This document shows, in pieces, positions 43,932-52,383 of a DNA stretch of 64,000 nt. The DNA is taken from assembly GCF_001438845.1 (NCBI RefSeq), contig NZ_JQCL01000054.1:1-64000 (forward strand), given 5' to 3'. The DNA is from Lactiplantibacillus xiangfangensis (GTDB taxonomy: Bacteria; Bacillota; Bacilli; Lactobacillales; Lactobacillaceae). Each line of letters begins with the position of its first letter. Position 1 is the stretch's first letter. Both the position numbers and the translations under genes were made by a program. The notes beneath the pieces were generated by a model, which made no database searches, had not been told where the DNA came from, and saw only the letters and a list, made by a program, of their open reading frames with translations.

Positions 43932-45638
43932 CTAATCTTCCTTAATCGCAAATGCCATGGTCATCGTGACACCCTGCTGGCCATCGCTAGCAATCGCCAT
44001 CGTAAGCGAATCGCCAAACGTATCAAGCATCCGGGAATAGACGTTTTGTAATCCAATTGATTGCTGTTGTTCGGCGTTCAGCGGTTCCCGCATCTTGTGA
44101 TTGATAGCTGTGACTTCCGCCGCGGTCAAGGCCCGCCCATTATTCACAATTTTGACTTTGACCAGTGGCCCTTCCCGCCATGCTTTGACGCTCAGCGCGT
44201 TATCCTGACGCGCAAAATCCACACCGTGAACAAAATAGTTTTCGACCAATGGTTGCAAACTGAACTTAGGCACTTCCACGGTCGCTATCGCCGGATCAAC
44301 TTGGAACTGGTAGGCGAGCCGGTCAGGAAACCGAACTTGGTATAAAAAGACGTACTTTTCAATAAACTTCAACTCATCCTTGATCGTCGTACGGGGTGAC
44401 AAATCAGTGTTATTTCGTAGCAACGCGGCAAAACTATAAACCACGTTGGCTAATTCCGGCTGATCCGCATCTAGCGCCGCCATCCGAATATATTCCAAGG
44501 TATTGGACATAAAATGCGGATTAATTTGGGCTTGCAGCGCCTTCCGGTTGGCCTCTTGCTGGGCAATCTGTAATTGATAAATGGTATTAATATGTTGATG
44601 AATCTCTTCCAACATCGCGTTGATACCATCCGCCAACGTCCGTAAATCCGTGGGTTTCAAATCAACGGGCACCCGCGCATCCAAATTACCAGCGGAAACG
44701 GTACTGACCGTATCCACAATGGAATCTAACTGGTGCTGATAACGTCGGAAAGTTAGCCACAGCCCGATGCTGAGCCCGAGTAACAGGATTAACCCGAGCA
44801 AGACCAGCGGCAAGACGTGGTCAATCAGTAAAGTGCGCAAGGTCGCTCGGTTGATGACCGTTGTCAGACGGTACCCGGATGGCAAGACCTTGGTGCTCAC
44901 ATGGTAACCGGTTAAGTTATTAGTATTATTGGCATCCAACGCCCGTTTAAACGCCTTTTTAGAGGTCGCCTTGACGTCCTTACCAGCAAAGTAGAAAACC
45001 GCGTCATTCGAATCCGATTCGACCGCAACTTGAAGCGCCCGCGTCCCCGGAATCTGCCGTAACTGCCGGTTTAAATCACTTTGATCAAAGCTTAAGCTGA
45101 TAACGCCATCGGTCTCTAGGGTGTATTGATTGACTAACGGCGCACTGATTGCAAACTTCTGCTTAACGTCCTTCGCCGCGTACAGGCCACCCCCGGGATT
45201 GGCTGCCGTCGCCACGAAGACCTTTTTCTGATTTAACAGACGCAACGTCAACTGGCTAGCCTGATCGTGTTGGACAAAGAACTGGCGGGATTCAGTCGGC
45301 CAGAAGAAGTACGGTCCCCCGTGAATACTTTTATTAATGGCGTAATCACTGTATGCGGTTATTGATGAATCAAAGTACTTCTCGATACTAGGCAAATTAC
45401 CAGTCGCATTCGTGAGTTGGGTCGCAAATTGTGAAATCACTTGCTGATTTTGCATTACCGCTTGGCTAACTTGCGCGGTTGCCGTCGTTTCCGCTTGCCG
45501 GATCTCCGAATCATAGGTCCGCACGCTCACTGTCACAAAAACGCTAGTCGCCAAAACAACCATCACCGAAATGATGGCTGTATAGACCTTAATTAAGCGG
45601 GCAAAGCTTGACCGCAAAATGTGATCATGAACTTGCAT
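43932..45638 (-). CDS. YesM-type sensor histidine kinase
   Basis: A 568-aa membrane kinase: a transmembrane segment near residues 18-36, an extracytoplasmic sensing domain (about 40-270), a second segment (LPLVLLGLILLLGLSIGLWLTF), a HAMP linker, then the His_kinase domain with phospho-acceptor His375 in QINPHFMSNTLEYIRM and a C-terminal ATPase domain (LVENYFVHGV, SIGLQNVYSRM). The usual box is INPHFLYNTL, so FMSNTLEY is a variant. It phosphorylates the YesN-like regulator at 39853 in response to an outside carbohydrate. Its start codon directly follows the stop codon of the YesL-like gene. Confidence 0.93.
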   Translation of the reverse strand: MQVHDHILRSSFARLIKVYTAIISVMVVLATSVFVTVSVRTYDSEIRQAETTATAQVSQAVMQNQQVISQFATQLTNATGNLPSIEKYFDSSITAYSDYAINKSIHGGPYFFWPTESRQFFVQHDQASQLTLRLLNQKKVFVATAANPGGGLYAAKDVKQKFAISAPLVNQYTLETDGVISLSFDQSDLNRQLRQIPGTRALQVAVESDSNDAVFYFAGKDVKATSKKAFKRALDANNTNNLTGYHVSTKVLPSGYRLTTVINRATLRTLLIDHVLPLVLLGLILLLGLSIGLWLTFRRYQHQLDSIVDTVSTVSAGNLDARVPVDLKPTDLRTLADGINAMLEEIHQHINTIYQLQIAQQEANRKALQAQINPHFMSNTLEYIRMAALDADQPELANVVYSFAALLRNNTDLSPRTTIKDELKFIEKYVFLYQVRFPDRLAYQFQVDPAIATVEVPKFSLQPLVENYFVHGVDFARQDNALSVKAWREGPLVKVKIVNNGRALTAAEVTAINHKMREPLNAEQQQSIGLQNVYSRMLDTFGDSLTMAIASDGQQGVTMTMAFAIKED

Positions 45639-46247
45639 TTAAACCGCCTCGAGCATTTTGTCAATTTTGGCATACCATTGATGTGACAATACGTCGGTCG
45701 CAAACATATAAATTCCGGGGCTCAAGAAGATAATTAATCCCGGCCACTTCAGAGAAATAACAATCATCGTGATCGTCACGACAATGAACACTAACAGTTG
45801 CATGAAACTACTGAAGAATTGCACAACGGCTAATTTGACCGCGTCTTTAAAGGTCACGTCGTAGCGCGAACGAATCATGGTCGTAAACATCGCCAAGCTG
45901 AAATCGAAAATCAACGCCGCAACGATGATAAATTGTACAAATAGCATCCACGCCTGATTGACCGTCGTGCTCAAATATAAGTTATAAGCAAGCACGATAC
46001 CGGTGCCCAAAAAGATCCAAGTATGCCAGTTTGCTTGCCAGAAATCAGTCTTAAACCGGCTCCAAGCCGTTTTAAAAGAATATTTTTTATAATCCCACTC
46101 GTTATCCATATACATCTCACTCATCGTCCGAAAAGCGGGCCCAATTCCTAACACGATCAGACCAGCGACCGTCAAAATCCAGAAATATACGGTCATGATT
46201 AAGAAAACAAATATGCGGGTAAAAATTCGATCAGCTGCACGCCCCAT
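45639..46247 (-). CDS. YesL/DUF624 membrane protein
   Basis: A 202-aa protein with about five hydrophobic segments and the YesL signature (GPAFRTMSEMYMDNEWDYKKYSFKTAWSRFKTDFWQANWHTWIFLG). DUF624 proteins are almost always encoded with YesM/YesN two-component systems and LplB/YtcP-type sugar importers. Their exact function is unknown. TAA and the sensor's ATG are adjacent, so the two are translationally coupled. Start: AGGAGGAATT ribosome binding site. Confidence 0.9.
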   Translation of the reverse strand: MGRAADRIFTRIFVFLIMTVYFWILTVAGLIVLGIGPAFRTMSEMYMDNEWDYKKYSFKTAWSRFKTDFWQANWHTWIFLGTGIVLAYNLYLSTTVNQAWMLFVQFIIVAALIFDFSLAMFTTMIRSRYDVTFKDAVKLAVVQFFSSFMQLLVFIVVTITMIVISLKWPGLIIFLSPGIYMFATDVLSHQWYAKIDKMLEAV

Positions 46248-46328
46248 GCTAATTCCTCCTCGTTGATTCTGCTATATTCTCATTTTGTAGAAACTGGCTT
46301 TTTAGTTTAACAATCACCGTTCCCACTA

Positions 46329-47954
46329 TCACTGTAAGGCCACCATGAACGCCTCATAGGGTCGCAATTGGACGTCACCTAACTGATCGGGATAGTCATC
46401 ATAATTTCCTACTAACCGTTTGGCTACTCGCTGAGGTAACGTTACGTCTACCGGCTCAGCCCCAAAGTTACTGCAAACTAACCACGTCACTTCGCCTAAC
46501 GTCCGGGTGTAAGCAATCACGTCGTCGGGGACAGCCAGAGCTTGAAAGGCCCCGGTCTGTAACACCGGCTGCGTTTTTCTAAGTTGGATCAACTGCTGAT
46601 ACGTCTCAAAAACACTGTCAGGTTCAGTTAAGGTCGCTTGCACGTTGATGGTTTGATAATTGGGATTGACCGCTAACCACGGCTGACCAGTACTGAAACC
46701 AGCGTTCAGACTAGCATCCCACTGCATTGGTGTGCGGGCATTATCGCGGCTAAACCGGTTGACCTTTTCCATCGCCGTCGTCGCCGAATCACCCTGAACA
46801 CGCAGCTGACGATAAATGGTCCGCGCTTCGACATCGTCAACTTGTTCAATCATCGTGACCGGACAATCGGTCATGCCCATCTCCTCACCCTGATAGATGT
46901 AAGGGGTGCCCTTCAGGCCGTGCAGGGTAATAGCTAACATCTTGGCACTCAATTCGCGGTTGGGTCCGGTTGGCGTCCCAAAACGTGAAACGGCCCGGGG
47001 AAGGTCGTGGTTATTCCAAAACAAACTGTTCCAACCATCTGTCGCTAATTCACGCTGGCAAGCATATAGGGCCGCCTTCAGTTGTGGCACGGATATGGGA
47101 TGGGTTTCCCACTTCTCACCGCCCACCTTTCGATCCGCCCACAAATGGCCAAATTGAAAAATCATGCTGAGCTCTTGGCGGGCAGGACAACTGTATTGCA
47201 AGGCTTCCTTAGGTCCGGCACTCCAGGCTTCGCCGACCGTTAAAAAGTCCCGGTCAGCCCAAGTTGCGCGGTTCATTTCATGTAAATAGTCATGCAGATG
47301 GGGACCGTTAACCAGTTGCTTTTCAAACGGCTCTTTACCAATCATGTCGATCACATCCATCCGAAAACCACCGATGCCCTTAGCGATCCAAAAGTTCATC
47401 ATGTCATAGATAGCTTGGCGCAGCTTAGGGCTCTGCCAGTTTAAATCAACCTGTTTGGCTGAAAACAAATGCAGAAAGTACTGGTCACTCGTTGAATCGT
47501 GCTCCCACGCGGAACCGCCGATAAAACCCGAGGTGAGGTCATTGGGTTCGTGTCCATCGACCGGGTCCGACCACACGTAATAATCCCGCGTTGAGCTGTC
47601 CATTCCCGTCCGTGCATTGACGAACCAAGCGTGTTCATCACTCGTATGGTTCACGACTAGATCCATCACGATGCGGATGTCACGTTGCCGCGCTTCTTGA
47701 ATCAAGCGTTCCATGTCGGCCATCGTCCCGTATTCTGGATTTATGGCTTGATAGTCAGAAATATCATACCCATTGTCCGCATTGGGGCTTTGATAAACCG
47801 GACTCAGCCAGAGCGCGCCCACCCCTAATTGTTTCAGGTAGTCTAACCGACTAATAATGCCGGGGAGGTCGCCGATACCATCACCGTTACTATCTTGAAA
47901 GCTCCGGGGATAGATTTGATACACAACTGCACGTTGCCACCAATGCTCGCTCAT
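46329..47954 (-). CDS. GH13 alpha-glucosidase (oligo-1,6-glucosidase type)
   Basis: A 541-aa GH13 enzyme of the oligo-1,6-glucosidase / trehalose-6-phosphate hydrolase group (subfamily 31-like). WWQRAVVYQIYPRSFQDSNGDGIGDLPGI opens the barrel. DLVVNHTSDEHAWF, GGFRMDVIDMI (nucleophile Asp), TVGEAW (acid/base Glu) and NHDLPRAVSRFG follow. It is cytoplasmic. The start is 47954 with AAAGGA upstream, 20 codons inside the longest frame. It is an odd member of a mannoside island and may serve glucosylated glycans (high-mannose precursors carry alpha-glucose) or simply another sugar. Confidence 0.92.
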   Translation of the reverse strand: MSEHWWQRAVVYQIYPRSFQDSNGDGIGDLPGIISRLDYLKQLGVGALWLSPVYQSPNADNGYDISDYQAINPEYGTMADMERLIQEARQRDIRIVMDLVVNHTSDEHAWFVNARTGMDSSTRDYYVWSDPVDGHEPNDLTSGFIGGSAWEHDSTSDQYFLHLFSAKQVDLNWQSPKLRQAIYDMMNFWIAKGIGGFRMDVIDMIGKEPFEKQLVNGPHLHDYLHEMNRATWADRDFLTVGEAWSAGPKEALQYSCPARQELSMIFQFGHLWADRKVGGEKWETHPISVPQLKAALYACQRELATDGWNSLFWNNHDLPRAVSRFGTPTGPNRELSAKMLAITLHGLKGTPYIYQGEEMGMTDCPVTMIEQVDDVEARTIYRQLRVQGDSATTAMEKVNRFSRDNARTPMQWDASLNAGFSTGQPWLAVNPNYQTINVQATLTEPDSVFETYQQLIQLRKTQPVLQTGAFQALAVPDDVIAYTRTLGEVTWLVCSNFGAEPVDVTLPQRVAKRLVGNYDDYPDQLGDVQLRPYEAFMVALQ

Positions 47955-48046
47955 CTCGATCGTCCTTTCTGGGGTTATTAAAAGTGCTATGTAGACAAAG
48001 AAGTCGTAGCGCAATTGCCCGACCTCTTTGTGTGACTCATGGTTGA

Positions 48047-49513
48047 CTATTTTTTAGCCAAGAAGGCGTCATACTGTTTCTGTAATTCTTTTTGAACCTT
48101 GTCATAACCAGCCGTCTTCAGTTCCTTGTCCATCTTCTTGATGGTTGGTTCTGGATCAGCGGTACCGGTGTTAAGAATATCGAGGTACTTACTCATAACG
48201 TTGGAAAGGTTCGTGATTTCAGTCTTCAGTGCCCGCGTATCTGGGTTGAACCCTAACGCTGCAGAAGTCTTGGAATCAGCAATCGAATCATCACGTTTCT
48301 TGATCATGGCATTCGTTGTGGTATCAAGGGTGTACAAGTTCTTGTTGTTCCCCATCATCCACGCACCAATGAAGTAACCTGGTTTGTACTTCTTAGTTAA
48401 TTTGATCTTGCCCTTGTCTTCGTTCGTGAAGTTCCATTGGTCGCCTTCAAGTCCCCAAGTAATGTTGTTAAGCAACTTCTTGTTCGTGTTCATTAAGTTC
48501 AACACTTTCATTGCTTCAGTCTTATGCTTAGAAGTCTTGGAGATGTTCCAAACGGCAACTTGGGTTTGTGCAGAAGATTTGTATGGGTCAGTGATGGCTT
48601 TAGATTGCATCTTTTTGCCACCGGCGCTGTTTTCCAAAGTCGTATCGCCGTAATCGTAAGGACCTTGGGTTTCTTGACGAACGAACCACGTGTTGTCTTG
48701 CAAGTTGTATTGCGTACTTGAAGTTGCGGCGTCCTTTGGAATGTAACCTTTTTCATAGTAGCTATGCAACGTCTTTAAAATACCCTTCATTTCAGCGGTA
48801 TCGTAGACATTCACGATCTTCTTGTCCTTACCACTAGAATCGATGGCAAATGGTAAGCCGTTACCCAATGGGAAGTCCATATGTGCTGGTGACGCTTTGA
48901 ATCCTTGACCAATGGCAAAGGCAGCGACCCCAGGGTTTTGCTTGTGGAACTTAGCTAAAGCGGGTTCCATGCTGGCGTATGAATTAACACCCTTGATGTT
49001 AATGTTGTTTTTGTCTAAGAATGATTGGTTGAAAGTTAACATATTTTGCGCGTAAACGTTGGCGTTTACTGGGAAACCATAGATTTTACCGTTAACTTTT
49101 AAGCCTTTCCAGTATGACGGGTTAACTTCTTTGTAGGCTTTTTTAGCCACCCCATTTTTCAGCTCATCCGTCATATCAGCGTAGGCACCCTTGAGGGCGT
49201 TGTTGGTATAGCTTTGTGAGAACGCTAAGTCATAGCTGTTACCAGACGTTACCATAACGTTATACTTTTGTTCGTAATCACCCCAGCCGATAAAGTTCAT
49301 CTTAACGTTGATATCTTTATACGTTTTATGAATTTCTTTGTTGGCCTTTTTGAGCATTGCGTCGTAATTCTTTGGCTTGTCCCCAGGCATATACATGTTA
49401 ACCGTTGTCATTTTGCCTGATGAAGCACTATCCGACTTTCCACAACCTGCAAGTGCGATGGTACCTAGCGCAGCAACACTAATAACCGCTGCCCCTTTTA
49501 CAAACTTGTTCAT
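48047..49513 (-). CDS. oligosaccharide-binding lipoprotein of an ABC importer (NgtS/LplA-like, DUF3502 type)
   Basis: A 488-aa extracellular solute-binding protein (family 1). A lipoprotein signal ends in LAGC (lipid-modified Cys24). The C-terminal part, GFNPDTRALKTEITNLSNVMSKY, matches the DUF3502 region shared with the pneumococcal N-glycan-binding protein NgtS. The ATG at 49522 overlaps the GGAGG ribosome binding site, so 49513 (nine bases downstream) is preferred. It lies in one direction with the two permease genes after a 160-base gap, and probably captures an N-glycan or other oligosaccharide at the membrane surface. Confidence 0.9.
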   Translation of the reverse strand: MNKFVKGAAVISVAALGTIALAGCGKSDSASSGKMTTVNMYMPGDKPKNYDAMLKKANKEIHKTYKDINVKMNFIGWGDYEQKYNVMVTSGNSYDLAFSQSYTNNALKGAYADMTDELKNGVAKKAYKEVNPSYWKGLKVNGKIYGFPVNANVYAQNMLTFNQSFLDKNNINIKGVNSYASMEPALAKFHKQNPGVAAFAIGQGFKASPAHMDFPLGNGLPFAIDSSGKDKKIVNVYDTAEMKGILKTLHSYYEKGYIPKDAATSSTQYNLQDNTWFVRQETQGPYDYGDTTLENSAGGKKMQSKAITDPYKSSAQTQVAVWNISKTSKHKTEAMKVLNLMNTNKKLLNNITWGLEGDQWNFTNEDKGKIKLTKKYKPGYFIGAWMMGNNKNLYTLDTTTNAMIKKRDDSIADSKTSAALGFNPDTRALKTEITNLSNVMSKYLDILNTGTADPEPTIKKMDKELKTAGYDKVQKELQKQYDAFLAKK

Positions 49514-49684
49514 ACGTTTCATCCTCCTTGGAATGAGCCCATGAGCGTCAGCTAACCAGTTCTTCTAAAATGATCAACATAATTTCAGAATTTAAATTTT
49601 TGAATGGCACTAATCATCATCATTAGCGTCACCAACCAGCCAACTCACCAGCAATAAATTTATACCCAACCTAAAGTGTTTGAA

Positions 49685-50602
49685 CTAACCTTTGACCCCA
49701 CCAATCGTCATCCCTTTGACGAAGTACTTTTGGAAGAATGGGTAGGTCAACGCAATTGGTAACGTTGCAACAACCACGATTGCGAAACGCATCCCTTCGG
49801 ATGGTACGCTGGTCGCACCAGCAACCGCGCCGTTGTTAGCCATATTTTGCGTCATGTACTGAATGTTATTTTGAATCTTAACTAACAAGTACTGCAGTGG
49901 CGTAACGCTGTCCTTGTTGATGTACAGCAAGGCGTTCATCCAATCGTTCCAGTAACCTAGCGACGTAAACAAACTGATGGTTGCAATCCCAGGAATGGCA
50001 AGCGGTACCACAATTGTCCAGAAAATCCGGAACTCACTGGCACCATCCATCCGGGCAGACTCAATGATTGCTTCTGGAATCGACGTTTTGAAGAAGGTCC
50101 GCATAATTAACACGTTGTAGACCCCAAAACTCATCGGCAAGATCAACGCCCAAATATTATCTTGTAAGCCCAGCATTTGGGTCACAATCAAGTAAGTTGG
50201 CACCATCCCAGGAACAAAGAGCATCGAGATTAAAGCGAAGATGGTAAAGAATTTTGCGTAGGCGAAGTCACGACGCGAAATCGCATAAGCATAAGTTGAA
50301 CTAAACAAGCTGTTCATAATCGTCCCCACGATCGTGACGAAGACCGTCACACCTAGTGAAACGAGGACTTGGTGGCCCATTTTTGACAAGTATTGGTAAC
50401 TCGCGAACGTCCAATGCTTAGGCCAGAATTGATACCCATAAGTGGTAATATCCGCTTCCTTCGTCAAGGACAAAATGATTATGAAGAAGAACGGCAGAAT
50501 ACAGGACAAGGCGAAAATCCCGATAAAGATGTTGAAAAACAGGTTGGCGCCAGGTCCGAACTTGCGAATTTCAACTGCTGAAATGTGCTTTTTTTTACGC
50601 AA
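49685..50602 (-). CDS. ABC sugar importer permease (YtcP/LplC type)
   Basis: About 305 aa with six membrane segments and the EAA loop EAIIESARMDGASEFRIFWTIVVPLAIPG that contacts the ATPase. The GTG at 50611 overlaps the AGGAGG ribosome binding site, so I prefer the TTG at 50602, eight bases away. The coding region follows the other permease by a few bases. Homologues are the second permease subunits of LplABC, YtcP and pneumococcal NgtP systems. Confidence 0.93.
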   Translation of the reverse strand: MRKKKHISAVEIRKFGPGANLFFNIFIGIFALSCILPFFFIIILSLTKEADITTYGYQFWPKHWTFASYQYLSKMGHQVLVSLGVTVFVTIVGTIMNSLFSSTYAYAISRRDFAYAKFFTIFALISMLFVPGMVPTYLIVTQMLGLQDNIWALILPMSFGVYNVLIMRTFFKTSIPEAIIESARMDGASEFRIFWTIVVPLAIPGIATISLFTSLGYWNDWMNALLYINKDSVTPLQYLLVKIQNNIQYMTQNMANNGAVAGATSVPSEGMRFAIVVVATLPIALTYPFFQKYFVKGMTIGGVKG

Positions 50603-50614
50603 TGGCGTCACCTC

Positions 50615-51595
50615 CTAAAAGAGTGCTGATTCTGGCCGCTTCCGACGAATAATCCAGTTACTAGTGAAAATGAGTAAGGCCCCAACAACCGATTGTAATA
50701 ACCCGGCGGCGGTGGACATCCCAATATCGTTAGTCGTCGTTAACGCCCGGTAAATGAACGTATCGAATGTCTGTGTGACGTTGATTAAGGCACCCGATGA
50801 GCGTGGAATTAAGTAGAATAGTCCAAAGTCACTCCGGAAGATCCCACCAATATTCAAAATCAACATCAGCGTTGCAACGGGTAAGATATGTGGTAACGTG
50901 ACGTTCTTGATCTGTTGCCACTTGTTCGCACCATCCATCATGGCCGCGTCATAGTACGACGGGTCAATCCCCATGGCGGTAGCGAAGTACAGAATACTGT
51001 TGTACCCGATCCCTTTCCAGACTCCGAGGAAGATGATGATAAACGGCCAAACCCACGGCGTGTTATAGAAGTCGATTGGCGTTCCACCCATCGCTTGGAT
51101 AATGTGGTTGAAGATCCCTTTATCAGTGCTTAAGAACGCGTAAACGAAGTAAGCCAGAATTGCCCACGATAGGAAATATGGGAACAACATCGACGTTTGA
51201 TAAACTTTCAGCAAACGTTGATGCCGCATCTGACTCATGACAACCCCGAAGAAGATGGCGAAGAAGAAGTTCAGTAACAGGAAAGTCATGTTATACCCGA
51301 TCGTGTTACGAATTACTAGCCAGAAATCCGCGGACTTGAAGAAGAAGGTAAAGTTCTGGAACCCGACCCAAGGACTATGGAGCACACTGTAGATAAATCC
51401 TTGCTCTGAATATTGAAAATCTTGGAAGGCTACAACGTTAGCCAACACTGGAATGTAGAAGAAAACGATTAAAAACAGTGAACCAGGTGCGACCATTAAT
51501 AAGTACACCCGGTTTTCCCAAAAGCGCTGAAAGAACTTCTTTTTCTTAATCGGCGTCAATGGCACTGCTTCTGTAACGGCTGGGTCTTGCGTCAT
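50615..51595 (-). CDS. ABC sugar importer permease (LplB type)
   Basis: A 326-aa protein with six membrane segments and the EAA motif YYDAAMMDGANKWQQIKNVTLPHILP. It is the first gene of the importer operon (permease, permease, binding lipoprotein). The lack of an ATPase gene in the operon points to the MsmX-type protein at 41676. Start: GGAGGGAG ribosome binding site. Confidence 0.93.
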   Translation of the reverse strand: MTQDPAVTEAVPLTPIKKKKFFQRFWENRVYLLMVAPGSLFLIVFFYIPVLANVVAFQDFQYSEQGFIYSVLHSPWVGFQNFTFFFKSADFWLVIRNTIGYNMTFLLLNFFFAIFFGVVMSQMRHQRLLKVYQTSMLFPYFLSWAILAYFVYAFLSTDKGIFNHIIQAMGGTPIDFYNTPWVWPFIIIFLGVWKGIGYNSILYFATAMGIDPSYYDAAMMDGANKWQQIKNVTLPHILPVATLMLILNIGGIFRSDFGLFYLIPRSSGALINVTQTFDTFIYRALTTTNDIGMSTAAGLLQSVVGALLIFTSNWIIRRKRPESALF

Positions 51596-51625
51596 CGTTT
51601 CTCCCTCCTTTCATTTATTACACTT

Positions 51626-51654
51626 GCTATAGTAACCGCTTTCTTTATGACCAA
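51626..51654 (-). promoter_or_regulatory. promoter of the importer operon with cre-like site in the spacer
   Basis: Minus-strand TTGGTC and TATAGC are 17 bases apart. The spacer contains AGAAAGCGGTTACT (51631-51644), a symmetrical cre-like sequence with two end mismatches. CcpA bound here would block RNA polymerase. Confidence 0.55.
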
Positions 51655-51723
51655 CAATCAACTAATTTAAGGGAAATGTTAACAAATTTAAGATTTGAAC
51701 AAAATTAGATATATTTTTTGTAC

Positions 51724-51770
51724 AAAAAGCAACAACGGCCATCAGTTGGGTTCACCGATGACCGTTGTTG
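51724..51770 (-). terminator. terminator downstream of the GH20 gene and repeat copy G
   Basis: Minus-strand CAACAACGGTCATCG and a GATGGCCGTTGTTG arm pair around a 12-base loop and are followed by CTTTTTG. It is 610 bases past the GH20 stop codon, with repeat copy G filling the space. Confidence 0.75.
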
Positions 51771-51789
51771 GATTCTAAATTGCCAATTT

Positions 51790-52338
51790 TAATTCTTATG
51801 ACTGCTTCAAGCCCTGTCTAAACTAGCTATTCCGATTGGTGCTGATGACATGCAGTTACAGAACCGGAATACTTGTCGCTTCCGGCCGCCCATGATTTCA
51901 TCTGCCGTGACGACCGGACTAAGCCTGAGAAACGGTCTTAGTCCTCGCTTGCAAGCCGCAACCCCACGTCTCGCAAGACGTCGGTGGCGTAAACCGGAAG
52001 TCCACCGGTCAACGCCACTTTCGCGGCAGATTCATCATGATCGACCTCCAGCTAAGATGATCTTTCTATGAAAATCGATTTAGCTTGTTTTTAACCAATC
52101 CTAGCGCAGCCGGCAGAATCAGTGGGCAGTGTCGGTCATGTCACCTGGCGTTGTATGCCAGGTAACATGGCGGGTCGTCTTGGAAGACTTGGGCTTTAGG
52201 CTTTCAAGCGAGGCGGAAGCCCGCACCTTGGCTGTAGCCGACCCCACAGCCCACTGATTCTGTCCGGTGGAGCGATGAAGCATCCTATTTTTGCCATTAA
52301 CCTTTGATTGTGCTTATTTTAATGCTTTCAAACTTTAG
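51790..52338 (-). repeat. structured intergenic repeat, copy G (longest copy)
   Basis: Read on the minus strand. It begins CTAAAGTTTGAAAGCATTAAAA (two parts: CTAAAGTTTGAAAG, then CATTAAAA), as copy B does. The left module closes with CAGAATCAGTGGGC and GCCCACTGATTCTG, 14 perfect pairs, where copy E has CAGAACCAG and CTGGTTCTG: a C-G to T-A compensatory change. The right module is the second cloverleaf subtype with hairpins GTGGCGTTGACCGG / CCGGTTTACGCCAC, CGTCT / AGACG and GGACTAAG / CTTAGTCC. It lies in the 3' untranslated region of the GH20 gene, in the same direction. Confidence 0.82.
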
Positions 52339-52383
52339 TTACTGTTGATATAGTGTTGCTGAATTTAGACCTTTCACCTTAAT